From positions 1-64,000 of the forward strand of contig NZ_KV757636.1 in assembly GCF_001712795.1 (NCBI RefSeq): a stretch of 64,000 bases of DNA, given 5' to 3'. Under the pieces are notes generated by a model. That model was not told the origin of the DNA. It did no database searches and was given only the letters and a program-made list of their open reading frames with translations. This document shows, piece by piece, positions 17,556 through 26,645 of the stretch. The translations under genes and the position numbers were made by a program. The stretch is from Nostoc sp. KVJ20 (lineage in GTDB: Bacteria; Cyanobacteriota; Cyanobacteriia; Cyanobacteriales; Nostocaceae). Position 1 is the first letter of the stretch. Every line of letters starts with the position of its first letter.

Positions 17556-19651
17556 TACAACCAATCACTGTCTTCTTCATCATCCCAGTTATCTTGGTAG
17601 CTAGGACGGGATTTGCTGCGTGGAGGACGGCTTTCATAAGAGGGAGAACGACTGTCTCGGTTATAGTCTCTGCCGTAATCTTTGCCGTAATCTTTGCCGT
17701 AATCTCTGCCATAGTCCTGACTGTATGAGTCGCGTTCCCGATATGTATCTCTGGGAAATTCGCGTTCTCGTTCCTTATCACCGCCAGTAAAGATGTCACG
17801 GATGGTACCAAACAAGTCGTCATCTTCATCTTCAGCATAAGTCTGGCGGACTTCCCGATTTAGCTCATAGAGAGCATCTTGTAAATCGGCGTAGGCTTGA
17901 TCAATACCGCGATCGCTATTTTCCTTAAGACTCTCTTTTAAGTCTCGACAAATATTATCAATTCTTTGGCGGCGGCTGCGGGCAAATTGCATACCAAATT
18001 CTAAAGCTACTTCTCTAAGTTGCCGTTCTGCTTGGAAAATCAAGGCTTCAGAACGAGTCCGTTTTTCTACTCTTTCTTTGCGTTCGCGATCGACATCAGC
18101 GTATTTTTGAGCATCTTGAATCATCCGATTCACTTCCGACTCATTCAAGGTGGAAGCGCCTTGAATGGTGATACTCTGTTCTCGCCCAGTGGTTCTATCT
18201 AAGGCTGTTACCTGTAAAATACCGTTAGCATCAATATCAAATGACACCTGAACTTGGGGAATTCCTCGTGGCGCTGGCGGGATACCATACAGCTTGAAAC
18301 GTCCTAAAGACTTATTGTTTGCTGCCATTTCCCGTTCGCCTTGGACTACGTGAATTTCCACAGTGTTTTGGTTATTTTCAGACGTAGAAAAAATGTCAGA
18401 ACGCCGGACTGGTATGGTGGTGTTGCGGGGAATAAGTTTTTTCATTACGCCGCCGATGGTTTCCAATCCCATAGAAAGGGGTGTGACATCCAAAAGCAGG
18501 ACATCTTTGAGTTCGCCGGCGAGAATTCCTGCTTGAATTGCTGCACCCACTCCCACGACTTCATCGGGGTTAACGTTTTCGTTCGGTTCCGTACCAATCA
18601 AGTCCCGCACTAGCTGCTTCACCATTGGCATCCGTGTAGAACCGCCAACTAAAACAACTTCTTCAATGTCTCTAGGCGAGAGTCCGGCATCTTTGAGCGC
18701 CCGTTTCACTGGTATCCGTAAGCGCCCCACCAAATCACCACATAAACCTTCAAACTGGGAACGCGTTAGACGAGTTTCCAGATGTTTGGGGCCATCTTCA
18801 GTGGCAGTAATAAAGGGTAAGTTAATATCGGTGACGCTAACAGCAGAAAGCTCAATTTTGGCTTTTTCCGCAGCTTCCATCAAACGTTGTAAAGCTTGGC
18901 GATCGCGTCTTAAGTCTACCTCTTCTGTTTCCAGAAATTGCTCTGCTAGCCAATCGACTATTATTTTGTCAAAGTCGTTACCACCTAGTTGCGTATCTCC
19001 ACTGGTAGCCTTGACTTCAAATATCCCATCGCCTACTTCTAAAATTGACACGTCAAAGGTTCCACCACCCAAGTCAAAGACTAAAATGGTTTCCGTGTCA
19101 CCCCGATCTAATCCATAAGCCAAAGATGCAGCAGTCGGTTCATTAAGAATTCGCAACACCTCTAAGCCAGCAATTCTGCCAGCATCACGGGTTGCTTGCC
19201 GTTGAGAATCGTTAAAATAGGCGGGTACTGTAATTACTGCCCCAGTCACGGGTTCACCCAAATAGCGGCTAGCATCGTCTGCCAATTTCTTCAGCACCAT
19301 TGCCGAAATTTCTTCTGGGGCGAAATCTTTCTTGAGGCGGGGACAGGCAATTTTAATATTACCTACTTCGTCTTTGCGGATGGTGTAGGGTACACGCTTA
19401 GAATCTGGATTAAGTTCGCCATACTTCCGCCCAATGAAACGTTTAACTGCGAAAAAGGTGTTTTGTGGATTGAGGACGGTTTGTCGCCGTGCCATTTGCC
19501 CAACAACTCTTTCACCATCTTTGCTGAAGCCAACTACGGAGGGGGTTGTTCGCATTCCTTCTGCATTGGCAATCACCACCGGCTTGCCACCCTCCATAAC
19601 GGCGACTACTGAGTTGGTTGTACCCAAGTCGATGCCGACTACCTTGCCCAT
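17555..19651 (-). CDS. dnaK: Hsp70 chaperone DnaK with charged Tyr/Asp/Arg/Gly-rich tail
   Basis: 698 residues. Nucleotide-binding domain with DLGTTNS at 6-12, LVFDLGGGTFDVSILEVGDG, and VVLVGGSTRMPMV; then the beta-sandwich substrate-binding domain and a short helical lid. The last ~70 residues are unusual: repeated DYG(R/K) units (DYGRDYGKDYGKDYGRDYNRD) ending in an acidic tail EEDSDWL, coded by imperfect 12-bp tandem repeats. Cyanobacteria carry several DnaK paralogues; the divergent tail suggests a specialised one. It probably pairs with the DnaJ downstream. Confidence 0.95.
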   Translation of the reverse strand: MGKVVGIDLGTTNSVVAVMEGGKPVVIANAEGMRTTPSVVGFSKDGERVVGQMARRQTVLNPQNTFFAVKRFIGRKYGELNPDSKRVPYTIRKDEVGNIKIACPRLKKDFAPEEISAMVLKKLADDASRYLGEPVTGAVITVPAYFNDSQRQATRDAGRIAGLEVLRILNEPTAASLAYGLDRGDTETILVFDLGGGTFDVSILEVGDGIFEVKATSGDTQLGGNDFDKIIVDWLAEQFLETEEVDLRRDRQALQRLMEAAEKAKIELSAVSVTDINLPFITATEDGPKHLETRLTRSQFEGLCGDLVGRLRIPVKRALKDAGLSPRDIEEVVLVGGSTRMPMVKQLVRDLIGTEPNENVNPDEVVGVGAAIQAGILAGELKDVLLLDVTPLSMGLETIGGVMKKLIPRNTTIPVRRSDIFSTSENNQNTVEIHVVQGEREMAANNKSLGRFKLYGIPPAPRGIPQVQVSFDIDANGILQVTALDRTTGREQSITIQGASTLNESEVNRMIQDAQKYADVDRERKERVEKRTRSEALIFQAERQLREVALEFGMQFARSRRQRIDNICRDLKESLKENSDRGIDQAYADLQDALYELNREVRQTYAEDEDDDLFGTIRDIFTGGDKEREREFPRDTYRERDSYSQDYGRDYGKDYGKDYGRDYNRDSRSPSYESRPPRSKSRPSYQDNWDDEEDSDWL

Positions 19652-19967
19652 GCGTTACTCTTCTCCTAAAGTGTCTTATACATTTATTATGATTGGGCGG
19701 AACTACCTTTAGCTTTGTGCTACAGGATGAAACACCTCAATGGTATGATAGTTATCATTAAGGCAGTGAGCTAAGAAGTGCAGCTAGAGGAGATAGTTGC
19801 AAGACTAGGATAGCATTGAGATGGTTGGTGTGCCCAAGCAGCCTCAATTCTTGTTATCCGCCTACTTCTGTTTACGGTATCTGCAAGTTGGGCAAATGCA
19901 CCTTAATAATACTTGCTCTGCTTTTTTGAGTGCTTGAAAACTCTAATATTGTCAATAGTTTAAAGAT
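19652..19967. other. Gene-free stretch between dnaK and the M28 peptidase
   Basis: About 315 bases holding two divergent promoters. A 14-bp perfect palindrome ATGATAGTTATCAT lies at 19745-19758, about 95 bases upstream of dnaK, and may be an operator. A full CIRCE element was looked for and not found. Confidence 0.4.
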
Positions 19968-20816
19968 TTGAATTTAACAGAGCGGTTACAAACTTCCCTG
20001 AGTGCGATCGCGCGAGAACGCGATCCTTACATGGCAACGGCTGGACATTTTTTTGTCCAAGAATACATCCGCCAGCAATTTTCCCAATGGGGGAGTGTGG
20101 AAATCCACACCTTTGAAGTCAGAGGTAAAGCTTGTAATAACTTGATATTAAATTTACCCTCCCAAACTAGAGGGCAAAAAAAGGATTTGTTACCAATTTT
20201 AATTGGCGCTCACTATGATGGCGTTCCGGGAACACCAGCGGCGGATGATAATGCTACAGGTGTGGCGGTGTTGCTGGAGTTAGCTAGAAAGTTTGCTGCT
20301 GAACCTGTTAGATATCCCTTAAGGCTGGTTGCTTTCGATATGGAAGAATATGGCTTACTGGGTAGCACTGACTACGCAGCCTTGTTGCATCAACAAAAGC
20401 AACAGCTACGCTTGATGATTTCCTTAGAAATGCTGGGTTATAAGGATTCTACACCTGGCTCCCAAAGTTACCCTCCTCCTCTGGAACGCTTCTACCCAGA
20501 CAGAGGCGATTTTATTGCTTTAATTGGGAATTTGCGGACATTGCCTGACTTAATTGGTATGAGCCGTAATATTCGCAAAGCTGGCGTACCGAGTCAATGG
20601 CTACCCGTGCCGAATCGAGGTTTAATAGTTCCCCAAACCAGACTTAGTGATCATGCACCTTTCTGGGATTTGGGTTATCCGGCAATGATGGTGACAGATA
20701 CGGCATTCTTGCGGAATCCACATTATCACAAAGCTAGTGATGCGATCGCTACTTTGGATTTAGATTTTCTTACTGGTGTATGCGAAGGGTTAGAAATTGC
20801 GATTCGGAGTCTATAA
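19968..20816 (+). CDS. M28-family metallopeptidase
   Basis: 282 residues. The di-zinc site of M28 aminopeptidases is visible: H82 in GAHYDGVPG, bridging D93 in AADDNATG, the catalytic/ligand pair E126-E127 in DMEEYG, E near 150 in SLEMLGY, and a final H in LSDHAPFWD. No signal peptide is seen, so it is probably cytoplasmic. The start is a TTG with a weak upstream site; the ATG at 20031 would remove about 21 residues but leave the whole active site. Substrate unknown. Confidence 0.85.
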   Translation: MNLTERLQTSLSAIARERDPYMATAGHFFVQEYIRQQFSQWGSVEIHTFEVRGKACNNLILNLPSQTRGQKKDLLPILIGAHYDGVPGTPAADDNATGVAVLLELARKFAAEPVRYPLRLVAFDMEEYGLLGSTDYAALLHQQKQQLRLMISLEMLGYKDSTPGSQSYPPPLERFYPDRGDFIALIGNLRTLPDLIGMSRNIRKAGVPSQWLPVPNRGLIVPQTRLSDHAPFWDLGYPAMMVTDTAFLRNPHYHKASDAIATLDLDFLTGVCEGLEIAIRSL

Positions 20817-20937
20817 AAAAGTTAATAGAATGATGAACTGAGAAATAATAATTATATTTATTGAGGATAAATAAAAACTATAAAACAGCTAACAAGTATT
20901 AATATATTTATCAACAAAAGTTTAATACCTAAGTAAT

Positions 20938-22389
20938 TTGATGCAACTTATATCCTCTTCAAATCAAAGAAATGAGCTTTACGAAAAATTTAAATTAAAG
21001 ATTATTCATAATTCTTATTTAGATAGAACCTTAGTTAGTTATCAGGGTAATAAACAAACTCCATTTTCTTCTTGGTTCAAGTATAGAGAAGGATTTTCAG
21101 AACGTCTAGTCACCTATCTTCTTCAAACATTTAAGCCAAAACCAGGTGTACTGATAGATCCATTTTCAGGAGTTGGCTCATCTCTGTTTGCTGCAAGTGC
21201 ATTGGGGTGGCAAACTACGGGAATTGAACTTTTACCTGTTGGGCTTTTTGCTACACAAGCTCGAATTATCGCTCAGAAAATAGATGTAGAATTATTAAAT
21301 TTAGAAATTACAAAGTTCAAACAAATCAATTTTCAGGACTATTACGATCAATTTTCCGTATTTAATCATTTAGCAATAACCCGTGGAGCATTTTCTTCGA
21401 TAAATGAAGAACAACTAATTGCTTACATATCTTATTGTAAGAATATTATTCCAAATAAAGATATAAATACTATATTTATATATGCTGCATTTTGTATTTT
21501 GGAGGATATTAGCTACACTAGAAAAGATGGACAATATCTGCGCTGGGATAATCGTTCAGGTCGCTCAAAGGGAAATGGTAAATTTAATAAAGGAGAAATT
21601 TTATCTTTTGAAGATGCAATTAATCGAAAACTAAAGCAAATTATATCAGATTTAAAAAGTAGTCTTGTCCAACTAAATTTATTTAGTGAGAATTTACTAT
21701 TAGAATTGGCAACGACTAAATCTAGTATTGTCGAAAAGACAAAACCTAAACTTTATGAAGGTTCTTGTTTAGAAATTCTTCCAACTATCCAAGAGAATAG
21801 TGTTGATTTTGTCATTACGTCTCCACCCTATGTTAATAGATATGATTACACTCGCACGTATGCTCTTGAACTTGCATTTTTGGGATGTAGTGAAGAAAAA
21901 GTAAAGTCTTTACGTCAGCAAATGCTATCATGCACTGTAGAAAACCGTGGCAAATGTAATTACTTAGAACAATTTTATACTATTAGAAATAGACATCAGG
22001 ATTTCTTAAAAATAGATTCTACCTTTAAAAACCAGGCTGCTTTACAAGAAGTACTAATAGTACTAGAAAATTACAAAAAACAAGGTAAATTAAATAATGA
22101 TAATATTGTCAGAATGGTAGGTAACTACTTTTACGAAATGTGCTTTGTAATTTATGAATTAGCTCGTATTCTTAAATCTGGTGGTATAGTCGCAATGGTA
22201 AATGATAACGTCAGGTATGCTGGAGAAGAAGTTCCTGTAGACCTAATTTTATCAGATATAGCAGAGTCTTTTGGACTGAAAACGCGATATATTTGGACAT
22301 TAGGAAGAGGTAAAGGAAATAGTAGCCAGCAAATGGGAAATCATGGGCGCACAGAACTACGTAAATGTGTTTATATTTGGGAAAAGTGA
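20938..22389 (+). CDS. DNA methyltransferase (N4-cytosine/N6-adenine type) of an R-M pair
   Basis: 483 residues. SAM-binding motif I is DPFSGVGSS at 74-82. Catalytic motif IV is TSPPY at 294-298, the form usual in N4-cytosine enzymes. Motif I precedes IV with ~200 residues between them, which fits the alpha class with the recognition domain in the middle. It should protect the site cut by the next gene product. The region is markedly AT-rich compared with neighbours, suggesting acquisition. It overlaps the nuclease gene. Confidence 0.88.
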   Translation: MMQLISSSNQRNELYEKFKLKIIHNSYLDRTLVSYQGNKQTPFSSWFKYREGFSERLVTYLLQTFKPKPGVLIDPFSGVGSSLFAASALGWQTTGIELLPVGLFATQARIIAQKIDVELLNLEITKFKQINFQDYYDQFSVFNHLAITRGAFSSINEEQLIAYISYCKNIIPNKDINTIFIYAAFCILEDISYTRKDGQYLRWDNRSGRSKGNGKFNKGEILSFEDAINRKLKQIISDLKSSLVQLNLFSENLLLELATTKSSIVEKTKPKLYEGSCLEILPTIQENSVDFVITSPPYVNRYDYTRTYALELAFLGCSEEKVKSLRQQMLSCTVENRGKCNYLEQFYTIRNRHQDFLKIDSTFKNQAALQEVLIVLENYKKQGKLNNDNIVRMVGNYFYEMCFVIYELARILKSGGIVAMVNDNVRYAGEEVPVDLILSDIAESFGLKTRYIWTLGRGKGNSSQQMGNHGRTELRKCVYIWEK

Positions 22390-23438
22390 GTACTGTGCCA
22401 TTAGATGAAACAAATCTCTTAACTGAGGCGCATCGTATAAACTATCGCTTGCGTTCAACCTTCTTTTATCGCAAGCTTAAAGAATATAAAACGCTCTCTT
22501 TGCCAAATAAAATTAATGCCTTGTTACCAGTTAATCATTTATATAGTTGGGCAAATTGGGCAGAATGGGGTATTGGAGAAGAAGCATTTACCTACATCAA
22601 TGAACATCCTAATTTGCAGCTAATTCAGGTATTTTGCCATCCTAGGTTAATTCGAGAACACTCTTCAGTGTTAGCTTATTATCGTAATATTGCGGCGCTT
22701 TCTCAGAAAGCCGTTAAGTATTTAGCAGCAATTGATGTAAAGAGAATTGAACTTGATCAAGAAAATAAATATTTTCTAGGAGAAGATAAAGTCTTAGCTC
22801 TTTCTCGACTTTTTAATGAACATATATCGCTGATAATTGATAGTTCTATAGAAAGTTTGACTGAGGAAGAACTATATGGACTACTACTAGCCTCAACAGG
22901 GACACAAATAGACGGTTCTTGGCGTAATGCTATTGGGGAAGAAGCAGAAAAAGTTGTACAGCGACTTCTTATCAAAGAGGTTAAGGAACGCAATCTTCTT
23001 GCTGCTTTTATTCCTCGTCAGGGTACAAGAGTTGAAGTATATAATCCTGCCAGACTTGAAGAACAACTAGGAAATATTGAGGACTATCGCGGTGTAATGT
23101 TGGCTAATCAAACCTCTATACTTTTTTCTAGTGAGCCAGATATTTCACTTTTAAATAATCAGGGTAAAACAGTCGGTGTAATTGAGATAAAAGGAGGAAC
23201 TGATCCTGCGGGAGCACTAGAACGTTACGGTGCTGCTAAAAAATCCTTTGAAGAAGTTTTTCGGAGGAACCCAAAGGTTAAATCTATTTTAATTGCCAGT
23301 TGTATCACTACTGAAGTACACACCCGTATTCAGAATGATCCAATAGTATCCACCTATTTTAACTTGACAGAAGTATTGAGCGAAGACTCAATACTATATG
23401 ACCAGTTTATTCAAGAAGTATTTTCAATATTATATTAA
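22386..23438 (+). CDS. XcyI-like restriction endonuclease
   Basis: 350 residues from the GTG at 22386, whose GTGA overlaps the methylase stop; an in-frame ATG at 22365 is the alternative. A PD-(D/E)XK core is visible: S-E-P-D-I about residue 252 and E-I-K near 267-269 (VIEIKGGTDP), followed by ALERYGAAKKSFEE. Sequence and gene order recall the XcyI family (CCCGGG), whose partner is an N4C methylase, which agrees with TSPPY upstream. The family call is from memory and the specificity is unproven. Confidence 0.65.
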   Translation: MSTVPLDETNLLTEAHRINYRLRSTFFYRKLKEYKTLSLPNKINALLPVNHLYSWANWAEWGIGEEAFTYINEHPNLQLIQVFCHPRLIREHSSVLAYYRNIAALSQKAVKYLAAIDVKRIELDQENKYFLGEDKVLALSRLFNEHISLIIDSSIESLTEEELYGLLLASTGTQIDGSWRNAIGEEAEKVVQRLLIKEVKERNLLAAFIPRQGTRVEVYNPARLEEQLGNIEDYRGVMLANQTSILFSSEPDISLLNNQGKTVGVIEIKGGTDPAGALERYGAAKKSFEEVFRRNPKVKSILIASCITTEVHTRIQNDPIVSTYFNLTEVLSEDSILYDQFIQEVFSILY

Positions 23439-23457
23439 TTTGCAATGTCTACTTTAA

Positions 23458-24363
23458 TCATATATTTTCTGTACGCGATCGCACATTGGGCGTCAAAGTA
23501 ATTAAATCGTCAATATTGCGTTTCATTGTCTCGCAAATTGCATCTAATGGTAAATCGTTGGCGTCATAACCAAAGGGGTTTTCTATCTCCAAACCGATGG
23601 CTTCAATGCCAAACACAGTAAATCCAACCAAAGCAGAAATTAAACCTGTCCACCAACCGAGTTCTTCTACTATTTGAAATGGTAGCAAAAAGCAATATAG
23701 TATTAGCAATTGCTTCAAATGAAAAGCATAAGCAAGCGGCATAGGCGTTTTTAAAATACGTTCGCAAGCACCTAAGTTATCCACAAGATTATTCAACAAT
23801 TCTTGCATAGATGTTAGCTGGTAGCTATTAATGCAATTACGATTATACTGTTCCTGTAAATAATCTCCTATCCAAAAAGCAACCTCTATAGGGGGATTAT
23901 TCATAATTTTCAGTTTTATATACTTAGTAGATGGCATTAAGTCTTCTAACTCTTTATTGACAGCTTCTCCTCGCAAATGTAATTTAGTTGTTACGGCAAA
24001 AGCTGCCAATAACTTTAATGCCGTAATTTTATTGTCTTTATCTTCTAGTGATATTTCATCAACTGATACCCAAATTTGCCGAGCTAGATTTCGGACGTTA
24101 TTTACTATAGAACCCCAGCATTTTCTCCCTTCCCAAAATCGCTCATAAGCCGTATTTGTACGAAATACAAGTAACAAACCTAAAACAATACTAGGAATAA
24201 CACTTCCTAAAATAGGCTGGGATACAGGTTTTTTAAAATAGTAAAGCAGAGAAATTAAAAATCCGAAAGATCCACACCATAAAATATGTTTAAAAACTGC
24301 TTTCATTACTGAACCTTTAGGTTGTAATGCTGTACTTACCCACTTAATTTTTTCGGCTATCAT
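23458..24363 (-). CDS. Bestrophin-family anion channel
   Basis: 301 residues matching the bacterial bestrophin (UPF0187) family: an N-terminal hydrophobic region, the conserved LGLLLVFRTNTAYERFWEGR followed by WGSIVNNVRNLARQ, two C-terminal spans, and a final EIENPFGYDANDLPLD. Bestrophins form pentameric channels for chloride or bicarbonate; in phototrophs some sit in thylakoids. It is convergent with the R-M pair, leaving only about 20 bases between stops. Confidence 0.88.
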   Translation of the reverse strand: MIAEKIKWVSTALQPKGSVMKAVFKHILWCGSFGFLISLLYYFKKPVSQPILGSVIPSIVLGLLLVFRTNTAYERFWEGRKCWGSIVNNVRNLARQIWVSVDEISLEDKDNKITALKLLAAFAVTTKLHLRGEAVNKELEDLMPSTKYIKLKIMNNPPIEVAFWIGDYLQEQYNRNCINSYQLTSMQELLNNLVDNLGACERILKTPMPLAYAFHLKQLLILYCFLLPFQIVEELGWWTGLISALVGFTVFGIEAIGLEIENPFGYDANDLPLDAICETMKRNIDDLITLTPNVRSRTENI

Positions 24364-24619
24364 TTAGTTACCTTAATAAAATATTGATTGAACTATATAG
24401 CAATTAGTCAGACATTATATAAAAGTCAAAAGCGACGCCTAGGCAGCAATTGTAAAGAAATGTACAGATTTCGCCGTGGCTGCATAAATCTCGCATTCCA
24501 CCTTGATAAATCTATAGAAGAAAAGGTGCATACTTATCGATGATGGTCATATATCATTGTGTATCTTAGTAAATCAAAAATTTCTAACCTATATAAACCC
24601 TGCCCTGTAAATTAAACAT

Positions 24620-25045
24620 CTAGACATAACTAAATAAGTTATGTCTTTTTTTGTCGTTAGTCTCGAAACGTTGAATTTCAATCAAATAACCATCAGGATC
24701 ACGGAAAAAACAGTGATAAATGTTGTACTTTTCGTTTAGTGTAGGTGGTTTTTCAAATTCGATGCCACGTTCTTTGAGATATTCAAACCACTCATCCACC
24801 TGCTGTGTTACCACGGTAAAAATGACACTTGATTGCTTGTCGGCTGGAGGAGTCAATATTTCGCTTGCTTGACACAATCCTAAGTATCCAGAGCCACTAA
24901 TAGTATAAATTCGACAGGTTCCTTGGTCAAGCCATAACTCCAAGCCCAGTTTTTGTTCGTAGAATTCTGTAGATATATTCAGGTTAGAGGTAGAAAAAAA
25001 GGTAACTTGTTGTTCGATTTGCGGATGAGTAGACATAAAACACAT
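24620..25045 (-). CDS. VOC-fold (glyoxalase/bleomycin-resistance-like) protein
   Basis: 141 residues, or 138 from the in-frame ATG at 25036 (MSTHPQ). Two beta-alpha-beta-beta-beta modules: TFFSTSNLNISTEFYEQKLG with LELW, and YHCFFRDPDGYLIEIQRF, the latter with the usual C-terminal metal-ligand Glu in EIQRF. The family includes glyoxalase I, dioxygenases and antibiotic-binding proteins; no specific role can be assigned. Its 5' end lies directly against the small-RNA-like repeat at 25043. Confidence 0.8.
   Translation of the reverse strand: MCFMSTHPQIEQQVTFFSTSNLNISTEFYEQKLGLELWLDQGTCRIYTISGSGYLGLCQASEILTPPADKQSSVIFTVVTQQVDEWFEYLKERGIEFEKPPTLNEKYNIYHCFFRDPDGYLIEIQRFETNDKKRHNLFSYV
24622..24652 (+). 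terminator. Strong intrinsic terminator on plus strand without an upstream gene
   Basis: Perfect 10-bp stem AGACATAACT (24622-24631) / AGTTATGTCT (24637-24646), 5-base loop, then seven T. It lies at the 3' end of the minus-strand VOC gene but points the other way; the nearest plus-strand gene ends over 1 kb upstream (23438), behind the convergent bestrophin gene. Confidence 0.7.
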
Positions 25046-25154
25046 TTGAGTATATACCCTAACGACATTGGGCGATCGCAGATGTAAAAATTAATTGATG
25101 TTAGAAACCTGTTACTGCTCCAGAATGCCTTAAGGGCATCTGGAGTTTCTTTTT
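25043..25154 (+). ncRNA. Candidate small RNA, unit A, with intrinsic terminator
   Basis: Starts with CATTTGAGTATATACCCTAA and ends in a hairpin CTCCAG-A-ATGCC (25118-25129) / GGCAT-CTGGAG (25135-25145) followed by TTTCTTTTT. The total is about 112 bases with no open frame of note. It resembles unit C at 25367-25479 in leading motif, length and CTCCAG-type terminator. Transcription is inferred only. Confidence 0.4.
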
Positions 25155-25294
25155 GGAATAAAATCCATGAAAATTTTCCCAATCATCCTGATATGGTAAA
25201 ACATGGCTGAATAAGGATGCATACTGAATTATCTATATTTAACACGGGCATCACTTATTGATGTACCCTTCCTGCCAAACAACTCTCGCAAAAC

Positions 25295-25322
25295 AGCCTC
25301 AGTTAATCTGGGGCTATTTTTT
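25295..25322 (+). terminator. Intrinsic terminator on plus strand, no upstream gene (unit B)
   Basis: 8-bp stem AGCCTCAG (25295-25302) / CTGGGGCT (25308-25315) with one G-U pair, loop TTAAT, then A and six T. It lies between the two paralogous RNA-like units and may end a third short transcript from about 25160-25294. Confidence 0.55.
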
Positions 25323-25366
25323 GTCCTGTACAGAGGTAAACGAGAATCTTCAAACACTTTTATCTG

Positions 25367-25479
25367 CATTTGAGTGTATACCCTGATGACGTAAGATTTT
25401 CTCAGGGTGAAAATTTGGTATAGGTAAATGCGTATCTTTCCTGACTCCAGATTTGTCACAAACATTTCTGGAGTTTTTT
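25367..25479 (+). ncRNA. Candidate small RNA, unit C, paralogue of unit A
   Basis: Starts CATTTGAGTGTATACCCTGA and ends in a hairpin ACTCCAGA (25444-25451) / TCTGGAGT (25467-25474) followed by six T. The total is about 113 bases. The first 18 bases match unit A at 17 positions, and both terminator stems share CTCCAG/CTGGAG while their middles differ. It looks like a duplicated non-coding RNA gene. Confidence 0.4.
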
Positions 25480-25739
25480 CATTACTGGAGTTTCAAATCA
25501 GAAATCTAGTCTAAATTCAAGTGAATATTTGATTTTGATTATGAACACGCATATTATAGTAATCCGATTTGATTTCTGAATCACTCGTAGAGGTAAGGAA
25601 CTGGGGATTGGGGACTGGGGACTGGGAAGAAGGAATAAAGGTGTACTGAGTTTTTTTAAAAAATCAAATATGAGTCCTATATAGGTGTGCAGTAAAATAA
25701 ATATAAATTAGGAATTTTTATAAAAATTACTGAGAAAGT

Positions 25740-25958
25740 ATGGAAATCTCAAATTCTACTCCTCAGCGAGAAAACCCACAGCTACAAGCTTCGGAAACAC
25801 TTGTACAAGCTAAGAGTATCAGCCGTCGAGAGTTTATGAAATTGTCATTAGAAGAACGGCGATGCATATTAGCAGCACAGGCTGAGTTAATGTTATTACA
25901 TTACGAGCAAGATAGAGAATGGCAGGAGTTACAGACAGGAGACTTGATTGATTATTAG
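25740..25958 (+). CDS. MazE/PemI-like antitoxin
   Basis: 72 residues, acidic and Gln-rich, with SRREFMKLSLEERRCILAAQ followed by AELMLLHYEQDREWQE. Such short helical proteins commonly precede PemK/MazF toxins in cyanobacteria. The toxin TTG start overlaps its stop. I see no AbrB-type DNA-binding domain, so it may be only the toxin-binding part of an antitoxin. Confidence 0.75.
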   Translation: MEISNSTPQRENPQLQASETLVQAKSISRREFMKLSLEERRCILAAQAELMLLHYEQDREWQELQTGDLIDY

Positions 25959-26310
25959 ATATCCATCTCCTAAACGGGGTGATATTTGGCTTGCTAATTT
26001 TGATCCGACAGTGGGAGCAGAAATTAAAAAAATTCGTCCTGCTATAGTAGTAAGTTCTGATGGTGTTGGCAAGCTACCCATTAAGTTGATTGCACCAATC
26101 ACAGACTGGAAAGAATATTATGCTAGCAATATTTGGCACGTTAAAATTGAACCAGATATTGCAAATAGTCTAACAAAAACTTCTGCTGTAGATATTTTGC
26201 AACTGCGCGGTATGGATATACAAAGATTTATCCGTAAAATTGGAGGATGTTCGAGTGAAATTATGGAGGAAGTTGCTGCTGCTATTGCTGCCGTAGTTGA
26301 GTATTATTAG
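25948..26310 (+). CDS. PemK/MazF-type endoribonuclease toxin
   Basis: 120 residues from a TTG overlapping the antitoxin stop by 11 bases. The MazF fold signature is clear: PKRGDIWLANFDPTVGAEI, KIRPAIVVSSD, the APITDW strand, and a TKTSAVDILQLRGMD block. MazF toxins cut single-stranded mRNA at short sites. It looks intact. Confidence 0.9.
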   Translation: MIIRYPSPKRGDIWLANFDPTVGAEIKKIRPAIVVSSDGVGKLPIKLIAPITDWKEYYASNIWHVKIEPDIANSLTKTSAVDILQLRGMDIQRFIRKIGGCSSEIMEEVAAAIAAVVEYY

Positions 26311-26645
26311 TGATTTTTATAATTTGATACATATTTTTTTTGTTTTTCATAAATAAATTTAGTTGCTCTCAGACCCTTTGGCAGAGGGTAAAAAATATAT
26401 TTTCTTCCTCCTGTCCTCTGCCTTTCTTCGGTAATCGCACCTATGGGTTATTGATCAATACAGTTCAGATAAGCCCAAAACATTAGTATAGACGGCGATT
26501 CATCGCGTTTTCAAAGACAAATTATCTACACCAGTAACCTTAACTAAACCGTATTGGGTTATTGATTAGACGCAGAAGAAAATAATTAAGCGATCGCACT
26601 CCTAATTTTGACGAAATAAAAGTGCGACACACTTAATATAAATGC
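26311..26645. other. Gene-free stretch containing the MITE
   Basis: Between the MazF toxin and the SIMPL gene. Apart from the 101-bp MITE and a CCTCCTGTCCTCTGCC heptamer-like run near 26407-26423, I see nothing functional. Confidence 0.5.
26456..26556 (+). mobile_element. 101-bp MITE, copy 1
   Basis: 101 bases starting CAATACAGTTCAGATAAG and ending CTTAACTAAACCGTATTG. The ends are inverted repeats matching at 15 of 18 positions. It is flanked on both sides by the perfect 10-bp direct repeat GGTTATTGAT (26446-26455 and 26557-26566), a target-site duplication. A second copy with the same length lies inverted at 51145-51245. It lies in a gene-free gap. It carries no transposase and would need one in trans. 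Confidence 0.85.

Noticed and set aside
25229..25465. 78-codon minus-strand open frame
   Set aside because: It runs through the candidate RNA units and two hairpins on the other strand; no protein-like features.
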